Numbered from the stretch's first letter, positions 23,517 to 31,701 are shown. The stretch is DNA of 33,563 nt from an uncultured Lachnospiraceae bacterium (GCA_900553305.1 USDI01000002.1:1-33563); one strand, 5' to 3'. Translations and numbers: made by a program. Notes: generated by a model from the letters alone, not told the origin.

Positions 23517-25349
23517 ATGCTTCAGCATCTTGAGAAGAAAAATGTCACTATGCTTCCCGGTTTATTCCGTGAAAGAATGCTTGTAAACCGTAACTATCTT
23601 TTGGAACTGGGCACACAGGAATTATTACAGAGTTACTATCTGGAGGCAGGAATCGTTATGCCGGACCTTCAGGTTCTTGAAAGACCGGAAACCGCAAAGC
23701 TTCATTGGGGATGGGAGGCTCCCACCTGTCAGCTCCGTGGTCATTTCCTGGGCCACTGGCTTTCCGCAGCTTCCTCATTAATTGCATCCGAAAATGATGC
23801 CGCTTTAAAGGCAAAGCTTGACGAAATCATCAACGAGCTTGCCAGATGTCAGGAATTAAACGGCGGAGAATGGATCGGACCTTTCCCGGAGAAGTACTTT
23901 ACCCGTCTGGAAAAGGAGCTCGATATATGGTCTCCCCAGTATGTCATGCATAAATTAATCATGGGACTTACCCATGCTTATCTCTACGCCGGTAATGAAC
24001 AGGCTCTTACCATTGTCCGTCATCTGGCTGACTGGTATATCCGTTGGACCGAAAAGGTACAGTCCACCAACCCGCACGCTGTCTACAGCGGTGAGGAATC
24101 CGGTATGCTGGAAATGTGGGCACAGCTTTTTGAAACCACGAAGGATCCGGTTTATGAAACACTGGCTTCCCGTTACAGCAATCCGAGCCTTTTCCATAAT
24201 CTGTCAGAGGGAAAGGATGCTTTAACCAACTGCCACACCAACTCCAGCATCCCGTGGGCACATGGTGCTGCCAGAATGTATGAAGTAACCGGAGATGAGA
24301 AGTATAAGACCATCGTAGAGCTTTTTTGGAAATGTGCCGTTACCGACCGCGGTTATTTCTGCACCGGAAGTGCCAACTCCGGAGAATTCTGGGTACCGCC
24401 TTTCCTTTCCGGCCAGTACTTAAACGACCGCGACCAGGAATTCTGTACCGTATATAATATGGTGCGTCTGGCTTCCTATCTGTATCGCTGGACCGGTGAC
24501 AGGCAGTATGGCGACTACATTGAACGCGCCCTTTACAACGGCTTCCTTGCACAGCAGAATGCACAGACCGGCATGCCGACCTACTTCCTGCCTTTGAGCG
24601 CAGGCGGTCATAAGAAATGGGGCACCAAACGCCACGACTTCTGGTGCTGCCATGGAACCATGGTGCAGGCACAGACCCTGTATCCGGACCTCATTTACTA
24701 TGAGGATCCTGAACAGAACGAGCTTCTGATAAGCCAGTACATTCCTTCCATTGCAAAATGGGATTGCCATGGACAGCTCATTGAGGTTTCCCAGGATACC
24801 AATATGAAGCATTACAACGATCAGGCATTCTTCGATGAGAAGGATCAGGGACAGAGCTCCAGATGGCAGTTACAGTTCAAGGTAAAGGCTTCCGCCCCTA
24901 CCGTATTCACTCTCTGCTTACGTGTGCCCGCATGGGTTAAGGGTGCACCGGTTGTCAGTGTAAACGGTGAAGCGCTCACCAATCCTGTGATAGAAGATGG
25001 CTGCCTGAAAATCCAGAAAACATGGAAAGACGACACCATTGATTTATTCCTTGCGCCTGCTCTTTCCTATGTGTCATTACCGGATCAACCGGAGAAATCC
25101 GCAATCATGGAAGGACCTGTTGTTCTTGCCGGTATGTGCGAAAAGGATCACGGACTTTATACCAATGGTGAAACTCCGGAGGATGCACTTTACGCACAGT
25201 CCGAGCATATGTACAGTGTCTTCCCCTGGAAGCAGAGTACTTATCTCACGAAAAAGCAGCCGGAAAACTTTACCTTCCGACCGCTCTATGAAATCGATGA
25301 GGAAACCTATACCGTATACTTCTCTTTAAAGAAGCCTTCGGATCAGTAA
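23517..25349 (+). CDS. Glycoside hydrolase family 127 (beta-L-arabinofuranosidase-like)
   Basis: A 610-residue protein of the GH127/DUF1680 group, whose studied members release beta-L-arabinofuranose from plant glycoproteins. The zinc-thiolate site seen in the known enzyme is largely present: Cys310 in EFCTVYN, the Cys377-Cys378 pair in FWCCHGT (one of them the nucleophile in the family) and a candidate Glu ligand in SGEFW (about 290). The N-terminal (alpha/alpha)6 barrel has the family block HWGWEAPTCQLRGHFLGHWL, and a beta-sandwich follows. No signal peptide, so the substrate must be imported as an oligosaccharide. The frame is open from a GTG at 23499, but the ATG at 23517 lies 8 bases after AAGGAGG. 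The linked AraC gene may control it. Confidence 0.93.
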   Translation: MLQHLEKKNVTMLPGLFRERMLVNRNYLLELGTQELLQSYYLEAGIVMPDLQVLERPETAKLHWGWEAPTCQLRGHFLGHWLSAASSLIASENDAALKAKLDEIINELARCQELNGGEWIGPFPEKYFTRLEKELDIWSPQYVMHKLIMGLTHAYLYAGNEQALTIVRHLADWYIRWTEKVQSTNPHAVYSGEESGMLEMWAQLFETTKDPVYETLASRYSNPSLFHNLSEGKDALTNCHTNSSIPWAHGAARMYEVTGDEKYKTIVELFWKCAVTDRGYFCTGSANSGEFWVPPFLSGQYLNDRDQEFCTVYNMVRLASYLYRWTGDRQYGDYIERALYNGFLAQQNAQTGMPTYFLPLSAGGHKKWGTKRHDFWCCHGTMVQAQTLYPDLIYYEDPEQNELLISQYIPSIAKWDCHGQLIEVSQDTNMKHYNDQAFFDEKDQGQSSRWQLQFKVKASAPTVFTLCLRVPAWVKGAPVVSVNGEALTNPVIEDGCLKIQKTWKDDTIDLFLAPALSYVSLPDQPEKSAIMEGPVVLAGMCEKDHGLYTNGETPEDALYAQSEHMYSVFPWKQSTYLTKKQPENFTFRPLYEIDEETYTVYFSLKKPSDQ

Positions 25350-25362
25350 GCCGATTCATCAG

Positions 25363-26229
25363 CTAATGATTGATAAATGATTTTTGAAACGCCGTCTTAT
25401 AAGCGAGGGGAGTCATCCCCTCCTGACGTTTGAAAATCCGCATAAAATATTTTTCATCCTGGAAGCCGCTGGAATACGCGGCTTCTTTGATGCTTACGTT
25501 TTCATTGACCAAAAGACGCTTGGCAAGCTCAATCCGCATTTTATTAAGGTACTGCGTAATCGTCATGCCGGTCTGTTTCCGGAACAGTGAAGCAAAATAA
25601 TCCGGATTATAGTGCAGATGCTGCGCTACCATGGCCGGATCCATCTGCTTATGGCAGTTCATGGTGATGTAATCCACCGCCTCCCGGATCGCCTGCTGTA
25701 CCTGCGGTTTCGCCTGTTCCATCTCCTCTCCTCCTTCGAGGGCTTCACCCTTATGACTTTCTCTGTTCATTTCCAGGGTAAGCTCCATTAAAAGAGTGCT
25801 GCAGCAATAGTCGAGCATCTGTCCCTGCTCCTCCTGCCAGGTTCGCGACAGATCGAGAAGCTGCCGGAACAGTGTGGTCACCCGCTGCGTAGCAGGAAGC
25901 GTTCCAAGCGCCGGAAAGTGATAATAATTCCCGGCATTCTCCGCATCCTCTGCGGGCTGTTCCGAAAAATGCACCCAGAAATAAGACAACTCTCCTTCAG
26001 ATGATTTCCATCCCTCATGCTCTTCTCCGGCTCGTAACAGGATATATTGACCAGATCGGACAACCACATTTTCTCCATCCACACGCAGGTACATCGTTCC
26101 CTTTAATACCACAATCAGGACGTGCAATTCCATACTTCTTTTATGATGCAGGAAGCCGTCCGAAGTACGCAGGTTTCCGCAAATCTGATATTTAATTGGC
26201 TGATTCGTTCGTATTTCAAAATCATTCAT
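25363..26229 (-). CDS. AraC-family transcription regulator
   Basis: A 288-residue regulator with an N-terminal cupin-like sensing domain (about 15-165, with VLIVVLKGTMYLRVDGENVVVRSGQYILLRAGEEHEG, written here by its key blocks VLKGTMYLRVDGE and LLRAGEEHEG). A C-terminal double helix-turn-helix (about 185-285) carries MDPAMVAQHLHYNPDYFASLF and SIKEAAYSSGFQDEKYFMRIFKR, which are typical AraC blocks. It converges on GH127 with only 13 bases between the stop codons, so it is a candidate sugar-responsive regulator of that gene. The start at 26229 has no strong ribosome binding site (only TCAATGAAAT before the ATG), which may mean low expression. Confidence 0.9.
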   Translation of the reverse strand: MNDFEIRTNQPIKYQICGNLRTSDGFLHHKRSMELHVLIVVLKGTMYLRVDGENVVVRSGQYILLRAGEEHEGWKSSEGELSYFWVHFSEQPAEDAENAGNYYHFPALGTLPATQRVTTLFRQLLDLSRTWQEEQGQMLDYCCSTLLMELTLEMNRESHKGEALEGGEEMEQAKPQVQQAIREAVDYITMNCHKQMDPAMVAQHLHYNPDYFASLFRKQTGMTITQYLNKMRIELAKRLLVNENVSIKEAAYSSGFQDEKYFMRIFKRQEGMTPLAYKTAFQKSFINH

Positions 26230-26300
26230 ATTTCATTGACCGGTTTTGTTTCTGTTTCAGAAATTGTGAGTATCTATTAGATATTATAAGGAAGCCCGCT

Positions 26301-26918
26301 TTACCGGATAAAATGAGTAAAAACCCGTTCTTCCTTTTCCGGAAGGCCAAATTGCTCCCTGCCAAGTGCGATGCTCTTCATCAGAAAGCTCATGTTTCTT
26401 GCCAATACTCTCATGATCTGCTTTCCTTCTTCATCCTGCACGGCTTCGCCCTTTTCTCTTCCATGAATGGAGTTCCAGTACTGGCTCGGTGCAACCGGCA
26501 TATTGGAAATCGTGAAATATTTGTTCAGTTCATCAAACGTTGCAGAGCAGCCGCCCCTTCTGGCACAGACCACACTTGCCCCGACCTTCATGGTCTTATC
26601 AAAATGGGTACTGTAAAACAGCCGGTCAAGAACCGCTATGAGTGTCGCATTGGCCGATGCATAATATACCGGGCTTGCTACCACCAGTCCGTCTGCCTCT
26701 TCAAACTTCGGTGCCAGCTCGTTCACCACATCATCAAAAACGCACTTACCGTTCTTTCCACAGTAACCGCAGGCCATACAGCCACGAACCGCCTGATTGC
26801 CGACCTGTACCGTTTCGACTTCAATTCCTTCCTGCGAAAATACCTGTTCCATCTCCTTAAGCGCAATGCCTGTGTTACCGTCCGCTCTGGGACTTCCGTT
26901 GATCATTAATACCTTCAT
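26301..26918 (-). CDS. Iron-sulfur flavoprotein-like NADPH-dependent FMN reductase
   Basis: A 205-residue flavodoxin-like protein. The N-terminal MINGSPRADGNTGIAL is the FMN phosphate loop of the FMN-red family, and LVVASPVYYASANATL the second flavin loop. Between them lies a compact cysteine motif GCMACGYCGKNGKC, i.e. C-x2-C-x2-C-x5-C, which fits the 4Fe-4S motif of archaeal and clostridial iron-sulfur flavoproteins (C-x2-C-x2-C-x4-7-C). It could therefore be an electron carrier or reductase of quinones or nitro compounds. The ATG at 26918 has an AGGAGG 9 bases upstream. It is separated from the AraC gene and from the MFS gene by about 70-85 bases. Confidence 0.85.
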   Translation of the reverse strand: MKVLMINGSPRADGNTGIALKEMEQVFSQEGIEVETVQVGNQAVRGCMACGYCGKNGKCVFDDVVNELAPKFEEADGLVVASPVYYASANATLIAVLDRLFYSTHFDKTMKVGASVVCARRGGCSATFDELNKYFTISNMPVAPSQYWNSIHGREKGEAVQDEEGKQIMRVLARNMSFLMKSIALGREQFGLPEKEERVFTHFIR

Positions 26919-27003
26919 AAACCTGTTCCTCCTGATCTCTTATTCCTGATTTTACTCTTAATTTCTTACTTTTTATCTAAATCCTACCTATCTCTCCAAG
27001 TGA

Positions 27004-28167
27004 TCAGGCCGTTTTCTTACACAAAAGCTCGTGCATAATCACCATAAGCACTAATATGATAAGAAGATAAACCGGCAGCAATGCTACCGTAATATGATTG
27101 GCAATCAGTCCGAATACCGGTGGCATCAGACAGGTTCCCACATAGGCACATGCCATCTGGATTCCGATAATTGCCTGGGACTTATCGGCACCAAAGTGTG
27201 CAGGCGTCGAATGGATCACGCAAGGGTACACCGGTGCACATCCCAGTCCGATCAATATGAGACCCGCGAGGGATAAGCTCTGCCCAAACGGCAGAAGCAT
27301 CACCAATACACCGATTCCAATAATCACTTCACCAAGCCGGATCATCTGTACATCATTGAGCTTCATGGTAAGAAATCCACTTAGTGCTCGTCCCACAGTA
27401 ATTCCAAGATAAAACATACTTGCAAAGGTAGCTGCTGTATCTGCGGAGACTCCTTTATGTAAGGTAAGATAGCTGCTCGCCCACAGTCCTGTTGTCTGCT
27501 CCAGGGCACAATAGCAGAAAAAGCAGACCAGTATTTCCCTTGCTCCGGCAAGCTGCAGTACTTCACGTATGGAAAGTGCTTTTGCAGGCTGCACCTTTCC
27601 ATCCTGCAGCACCTCAGCCGGTCTTTGCTTCCAAAGGGGCAGACTGCAGAGCAGAATTGCAGTCAGAACAATCTGCAAAACAGCAATGATATGGTATCCG
27701 GAATTCCATCCCCAGCCCGCAGTCAGGGCATATCCCATGATATAAGGACCTGCCGATGCTCCGACACCCCACATGCAATGCAGCCAGCTCATGTGCCGGC
27801 TCTCATAATGAAGCGCTACATAATTATTTAAGGAAGCATCCACGCTTCCTGCACCAAGTCCATATGGAATTGCCCACAGGCAAAGCATCCCAAAGGAATG
27901 ACTGGTGGCAAAACCAAACAATGCCATCGCTGTCATTAAGACACTGAGCGCCGTAACCTTTCCGGTTCCAAGCTTTTTGGTCAGCCGGTCGCTCTGCAGG
28001 CTCGAAATTACCGTTCCAAGCGCTATAATCATCGAAATAATCCCTGCATAGGATACCGGTACGTCAAACTGCGGATACATGGACGGCCACGCGGCTCCCA
28101 ACAGTGCATCCGGCAGCCCCAGGCTGATAAATGCCAGATAAATAATTACCAATAATAAATGAACCAT
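27004..28167 (-). CDS. MFS transporter
   Basis: A 387-residue major facilitator protein with about 12 membrane segments: six in the first half, a short central loop (WKQRPAEVLQDGKVQPAKALSI) and six in the second half. Conserved features are the first-loop basic motif SDRLTKKLGTGKV and LPDALLGAAWPSMY in the first segment, and GVGASAGPYIMGYAL in the fifth. The FAFISLGLPD type of start resembles sugar- or drug-transporting YfkF/FucP-like MFS proteins; the substrate cannot be told. The ATG at 28167 follows AAGGAG at 8 bases. It lies 30 bases after a palindrome (28198-28220) that ends the preceding cassette or controls this gene. Confidence 0.85.
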   Translation of the reverse strand: MVHLLLVIIYLAFISLGLPDALLGAAWPSMYPQFDVPVSYAGIISMIIALGTVISSLQSDRLTKKLGTGKVTALSVLMTAMALFGFATSHSFGMLCLWAIPYGLGAGSVDASLNNYVALHYESRHMSWLHCMWGVGASAGPYIMGYALTAGWGWNSGYHIIAVLQIVLTAILLCSLPLWKQRPAEVLQDGKVQPAKALSIREVLQLAGAREILVCFFCYCALEQTTGLWASSYLTLHKGVSADTAATFASMFYLGITVGRALSGFLTMKLNDVQMIRLGEVIIGIGVLVMLLPFGQSLSLAGLILIGLGCAPVYPCVIHSTPAHFGADKSQAIIGIQMACAYVGTCLMPPVFGLIANHITVALLPVYLLIILVLMVIMHELLCKKTA

Positions 28168-28197
28168 GATGTATGCTCCTTATTCTGTCTAAACTCC

Positions 28198-28220
28198 AAA
28201 ATGATCCACTGGATCATTTT
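28198..28220 (-). terminator. Palindrome: terminator of the HNH cassette, or operator of the MFS gene
   Basis: Perfect arms AAAATGATCCA / TGGATCATTTT around a single centre base. As RNA it gives a 9-bp stem with a 5-base loop and ends in TTTTGG on the minus strand, which suits a weak terminator behind the 156-residue protein gene. Its position 30 bases before the MFS start codon also suits an operator. Confidence 0.6.
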
Positions 28221-28236
28221 CTCATATGCATGGCAA

Positions 28237-28707
28237 CTAAAATCCACCATTCTGATATGCTCTTGCAATCACATAAGACGGCTCGTAAAATGCACTGCAA
28301 TTATAATTGTCAATCACCTCACAGATTGGATTATTGTATACTCTGAGGATGCCGTCTACATAATCCTCTTTCGATGACATGGTATCGACAATCAGCCGCT
28401 GGTACACTTCTCCCATATCAAGCGGTGAGGGAATGATCGCTGCCATTTCCTTATCAACTGCGGTAATATCATAAGAGCCCTCTTTAAGGTCATAATCCCT
28501 GATCCAGTCATCTTCCACCTTCAATGGATTTTCACAGTGTAAGACATTGGCGCAGCTTATTAAGTGATATAGTTCTTCTTTCCCTATGGTATTTACCACA
28601 TATTTATTCTTTTGTCTGATATGCCGCGCTACTCTTTCGATCATATAACAGATAAAATAAAGATCATTGATCTCTATATCTTCATCAGGGAAATATTTAT
28701 TTTTCAT
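28237..28707 (-). CDS. Unrecognised 156-residue protein, partner of the DUF3990-like gene
   Basis: I do not recognise this protein with certainty. It is soluble, acidic and has no signal peptide or membrane segment. The N-terminal third (YFICYMIERVARHIRQKNKY, then IGKEELYHLISCANVLHCENP) is helical and resembles small antitoxin-like DUF3791 sequences that I recall beside DUF3990 genes, but it is much longer than those. The rest contains PSPLDMGEVYQRLIVDTM and ends EPSYVIARAYQNGGF. Its start codon overlaps the stop of the DUF3990-like gene (ATGA), with the ribosome binding site GGGAGCGAGG inside that gene, so the two proteins are made together. This is the layout of many toxin-antitoxin pairs; which one is the antitoxin is inference. 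Confidence 0.7.
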   Translation of the reverse strand: MKNKYFPDEDIEINDLYFICYMIERVARHIRQKNKYVVNTIGKEELYHLISCANVLHCENPLKVEDDWIRDYDLKEGSYDITAVDKEMAAIIPSPLDMGEVYQRLIVDTMSSKEDYVDGILRVYNNPICEVIDNYNCSAFYEPSYVIARAYQNGGF

Positions 28708-29165
28708 AATACCTCGCTCCCTTCAAAGGTCAATGTACTCAATGCTGCTTCGGTACAAAATACGATCTGATGAGTTGGATAATTAAACTTAACGAGCCCC
28801 CAAAATGCCTCCCTTGGAATTCTGCCTGCAACAAAGCCTTCCACGAAGTTCCAGATCTGATCATCTGCCATAGGTCCCTCTACAATATCATAATCATGTT
28901 CAATTCCTCTCCGGCAGTCAACCACAAAATCAAGCCACTCATCTGTCATTTCGACAAAGCTCAATACTTTCAAATCAGGATGTAATCTGTATTCATACCT
29001 ATTTAAAATCGATTCTCCCTTTCTTGTCATTGCCCATCGCTTTGCCTGCTTTTCGTAACTCGTACAATAAAATCCATATCCAAAATCTTTATAAAAACCG
29101 TTTTGAAGAATGCGCGGGACAGGCACTTCTACATTACTCCCGTGATATACGATCATCTTTTCCAT
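28704..29165 (-). CDS. DUF3990-like protein, possible ADP-ribosyltransferase-type fold
   Basis: A 153-residue protein that begins MEKMIVYHGSN and continues DFGYGFYCTSYEKQAKRWA. This YHGS ... DFGxGFY-T ... QAxxWA pattern is the one I know from DUF3990, a family linked by fold to ADP-ribosyltransferases, with the His of YHGS (His8) and a Tyr in GFY (Tyr33) as candidate NAD-binding residues. I cannot point to the catalytic Glu with confidence. The ATG at 29165 follows AGGAGGG at 5 bases, and that site overlaps the stop codon of the HNH gene. It is the middle gene of a three-gene cassette; a toxin role is an inference from layout and fold. Confidence 0.75.
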   Translation of the reverse strand: MEKMIVYHGSNVEVPVPRILQNGFYKDFGYGFYCTSYEKQAKRWAMTRKGESILNRYEYRLHPDLKVLSFVEMTDEWLDFVVDCRRGIEHDYDIVEGPMADDQIWNFVEGFVAGRIPREAFWGLVKFNYPTHQIVFCTEAALSTLTFEGSEVL

Positions 29166-29178
29166 CTATACCCTCCTG

Positions 29179-29940
29179 TCATTCTTTATCTATAAATATT
29201 TCCTGCCGATGACAGACAAGATATTCCTTATTTCCATCTGTCAGGTGTATCGACATATTGTCATCTACATTCATGGCTTTTTTCACTTCTTCTGACAAGC
29301 TTTTGGAAATCATGATTTTCCCGGATTCGTCAAAGGATATCCAACCCTTATCAAATAATTTATCATGATTGGGGCACATAAGAAATCCATTTTCTACATC
29401 CATTCGCTCTTTAGGTTCACTTAGGCTCCATGGTTTAATATGGCTTGCGATTAATAGGTCAGGAGTGTTCACATTGCACAGACAACATTTACAATATCTT
29501 CTTAATAACTCTGCTCGGAAAAAATCCTGATTCACGCGCGCTTTAACTATAACTTCACGCATTTCACCACTTATATCTGATGATTGAAAATATTCTCGTA
29601 TTTCGTCATGCAATTCTTTTCTGTTTACAACCACTAAGTCAGGAAAATTTTTCTGTAGTTTTAAATATCCTTCTTTTCCTAACCTCCCCTTTTTTTGATT
29701 CCTACTCAGTTTGGGATGCTTTATTTCATACGCCTTGCATAGTAGCTTTCTAATAGTAAACCAATAATCTATATTGTCTTTCTTCCAACAGACGAAATAT
29801 ATGGGGCCTTTATTATCTGATCCTTCTATTTTTTTTGCTGCCTTCTCTATATCCCGTCCGGTCATTCCTTCACTTATTTTCTCAGCTGCTTTCTCTATAT
29901 CTTGTCTTGTCATTCCCTTTATAATCTCGTTAAACGTCAT
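29179..29940 (-). CDS. HNH endonuclease with N-terminal 16-residue repeat
   Basis: A 253-residue protein. The C-terminal half carries an HNH_2-type nuclease domain: RRYCKCCLCN (Cys pairs at 150/153/155), ASHIKPW (His167), ENGF (Asn184) and CPNHDKLFDKGWISFD (His192), in the arrangement of restriction-type HNH enzymes. The N-terminus has two copies of a 16-residue unit, GMTRQDIEKAAEKISE and GMTGRDIEKAAKKIEG (residues 9-40), and a middle part rich in Lys and aromatic residues of unknown function that may recognise DNA. It is the first gene of the cassette; the ATG at 29940 follows AAGGAGA at 6 bases. By my count three nearby 60-base lines are 28-42% GC against 58% for a line of the MATE gene, which suggests transfer. 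Confidence 0.85.
   Translation of the reverse strand: MTFNEIIKGMTRQDIEKAAEKISEGMTGRDIEKAAKKIEGSDNKGPIYFVCWKKDNIDYWFTIRKLLCKAYEIKHPKLSRNQKKGRLGKEGYLKLQKNFPDLVVVNRKELHDEIREYFQSSDISGEMREVIVKARVNQDFFRAELLRRYCKCCLCNVNTPDLLIASHIKPWSLSEPKERMDVENGFLMCPNHDKLFDKGWISFDESGKIMISKSLSEEVKKAMNVDDNMSIHLTDGNKEYLVCHRQEIFIDKE
29821..29916 (-). repeat. Two tandem 48-bp copies in the HNH gene
   Basis: In-frame direct repeat encoding GMTRQDIEKAAEKISE (29869-29916) and GMTGRDIEKAAKKIEG (29821-29868). The nucleotide copies share long identical runs (for example GATATAGAGAA and AAGCAGC-type blocks), so the duplication is fairly recent. Confidence 0.85.
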
Positions 29941-30041
29941 AACAATTCTCCTTTTACATCCACCCCAAACAACCTGATATCCCCTTCACCACATCATTCC
30001 ACTTCTTTAACCGGCATTCTTCAAATCATCCAAGTATTTTT

Positions 30042-30070
30042 ATTATAATACCTTTTCCTCTTTTATGTAA
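30042..30070 (-). promoter_or_regulatory. Promoter of the HNH-DUF3990 cassette
   Basis: Minus strand TTACAT (30065-30070), 17-base spacer, TATAAT (30042-30047), about 100 bases before the HNH start codon. The same 228-base gap must also hold the MATE promoter on the plus strand; GATAAAATATACT (30083-30095) may contain its -10 but no good -35 is seen. Confidence 0.55.
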
Positions 30071-30168
30071 AATGAAGTTTGTGATAAAATATACTAAAGG
30101 GGCAACGGAATATTCTCCCATTTTCCTCTGATATTGACATTACTATTTTGCTTTATAAGGAAGACATC

Positions 30169-31548
30169 ATGACTGACATCACAACACAATTACAGAAAAT
30201 CAAAAACAACTATCATAAAAACACTTTAAAAATCACCATCGACATGGCGTGGCCGGCGATTGTGGAATCCTTTTTCGTGGCTTTTGCGGGACTCATTGAC
30301 TCTCTAATGGTAAGTTCACTTGGTTCCAGTTCCGTTGCAGCCGTAGGACTTACCACACAGCCCAAATTGCTGGGACTCGCGCTATTCTTTGCGCTGAATG
30401 TGGCGATTTCGGCATTGGTTGCCAGAAGACGAGGGGAGCAGCGGCAGGACTCCGCCAATGAAATCCTCTACACGGCGGTCCTGTTTATTATCGTAGCTGC
30501 TGTCATTCTGAGCATCGGCTTCGTTGCTTTTGCTAACCCGATTATGAACTTCTGCGGATCTACCGCCGATACCCATGACGGGGCGGTTGCTTATTTTCGC
30601 ATCATCATGGGTGGCATGATTTTTAACTGTATTCAGATGGGAATTAACTCTGCACAGAGAGGTGCGGGAAATACCAAAATTACCATGCGTACCAACGTAA
30701 CCTCCAATGTCATCAACATCATTCTGAATTATCTGCTGATTAACGGTCACTTCGGCTTCCCGGCTCTGGGAATCCAGGGGGCTGCCCTTGCAACAGTTTC
30801 CGGAACGGTAGTGGCATGTATTATGAGCATTGCTTCTATTCTCAAAAAGGATAATTTTATCAGCATTCCTTATATTATGAGCCATAAAATCAAACCCACC
30901 ATTGCAGCCTTTTTAAACCTCATTAAGGTGGGCTACAGTGTGTTCTTTGAACAGGTTCTCATGCGAATCGGCTTCATGCTGACTGCCATTATGGCTGCCG
31001 ACCAGGGAACCGATGCAATGGCCGCCCATCAGGTAGGAATGAATATCATGGCTCTGTCCTTCTCCTTCGGGGACGGCCTGCAATCCACAGCGGTTGCACT
31101 GATCGGACGAAGCCTGGGTGCCGGTGATCCGGATCTTGCCAAGGAATACGGACGTACCTGCCGTCTTATCGGAGCCTTTATCGCGGTGTGTCTGGTCGGC
31201 ATTTACTACTTTGGTGCCAGCGGATTGTATCACCTGTTTTTCAAGGAAGAACACATTATCGCAATCGGGGTAAGCATCATGCATGTGATCATCTTTGTCG
31301 TGATCTTCCAGATCTGTCAGGTCATCTACATGGGCTGCCTGCGGGGTGCCGGTGATACGCTGTACACCGCGATTGCCTCTACCATCAGCGTCACCATCAT
31401 CCGTACCGTCGTTTCCTACCTCTTGGGGTATACGCTTGGCTTCGGCATCATCGGAATCTGGATGGGTGTGCTCGGCGATCAAATTTCACGGTTTATCTTC
31501 GCAACCGTGCGCTTCAAACAGGGAAAGTGGGTGCAAATTAAAATATAA
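30169..31548 (+). CDS. MATE-family efflux transporter
   Basis: A 459-residue multidrug or toxin exporter with about 12 membrane segments in two related halves. Typical MATE blocks are MAWPAIVESFFVAFAGLIDSL in the first segment, GLTTQPKLLGLALFFALNVAISALVARRRGE (key: VARRRGE) in the first half, INSAQRGAGNTKITM near segment 4 and, in the second half, FGDGLQSTAVALIGRSLGAGDPDLA (key: ALIGRSLGAGD) and YMGCLRGAGDTLY. Energy probably comes from a sodium or proton gradient. The frame is open to a TTG at 30148, but AAGGAAG 5 bases before the ATG at 30169 sets the start. It converges on the ABC permease gene across the structured element at 31552-31698. Confidence 0.94.
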   Translation: MTDITTQLQKIKNNYHKNTLKITIDMAWPAIVESFFVAFAGLIDSLMVSSLGSSSVAAVGLTTQPKLLGLALFFALNVAISALVARRRGEQRQDSANEILYTAVLFIIVAAVILSIGFVAFANPIMNFCGSTADTHDGAVAYFRIIMGGMIFNCIQMGINSAQRGAGNTKITMRTNVTSNVINIILNYLLINGHFGFPALGIQGAALATVSGTVVACIMSIASILKKDNFISIPYIMSHKIKPTIAAFLNLIKVGYSVFFEQVLMRIGFMLTAIMAADQGTDAMAAHQVGMNIMALSFSFGDGLQSTAVALIGRSLGAGDPDLAKEYGRTCRLIGAFIAVCLVGIYYFGASGLYHLFFKEEHIIAIGVSIMHVIIFVVIFQICQVIYMGCLRGAGDTLYTAIASTISVTIIRTVVSYLLGYTLGFGIIGIWMGVLGDQISRFIFATVRFKQGKWVQIKI

Positions 31549-31551
31549 CGC

Positions 31552-31698
31552 AACAGTTCAGCCATGCAGAAAATTGTACAAGCTGAGCGTGGGAGCTTGC
31601 TCACTAAGGACAGCTTGTGCAATCTTTTCTATAGGGCAGACGCCCGATATGAAATAAGTTGCTATAAGCAACTTATGAATAAGCATGGCTGAACTGTT
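31552..31698. repeat. 147-bp multi-hairpin element (MITE-like or structured RNA)
   Basis: Terminal inverted repeats of 16 bp, perfect: AACAGTTCAGCCATGC (31552-31567) and its complement (31683-31698). Inside are three arms. Arm one has a 13-bp stem ATTGTACAAGCTG / CAGCTTGTGCAAT (31573-31585 / 31611-31623) that can be extended by AGAAA/TTTTCT and is tipped by GTGGG/CTCAC. Arm two is GGGC-AGAC-GCCC (31634-31645). Arm three is a perfect 10-bp stem ATAAGTTGCT-ATA-AGCAACTTAT (31654-31676). The only non-Watson-Crick positions in arm one (in the long stem and in its tip) are wobble pairs if the plus strand is the RNA, and would be A-C clashes on the minus strand. There is no T-run, so it is not an ordinary terminator. 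No coding sequence is supported. Confidence 0.8.
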
Positions 31699-31701
31699 AT
31701 G

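Noticed and set aside
30382..31482. Minus-strand open frames of 167 and 189 codons inside the MATE gene
   Set aside because: Their products are rich in His, Asp and Arg with no family features, as expected for the antisense of a membrane protein gene, which is itself clearly coding.
31552..31698. The structured element as a simple bidirectional terminator
   Set aside because: Neither strand has a T-run after the outer stem, and the three extra arms are not explained by termination.
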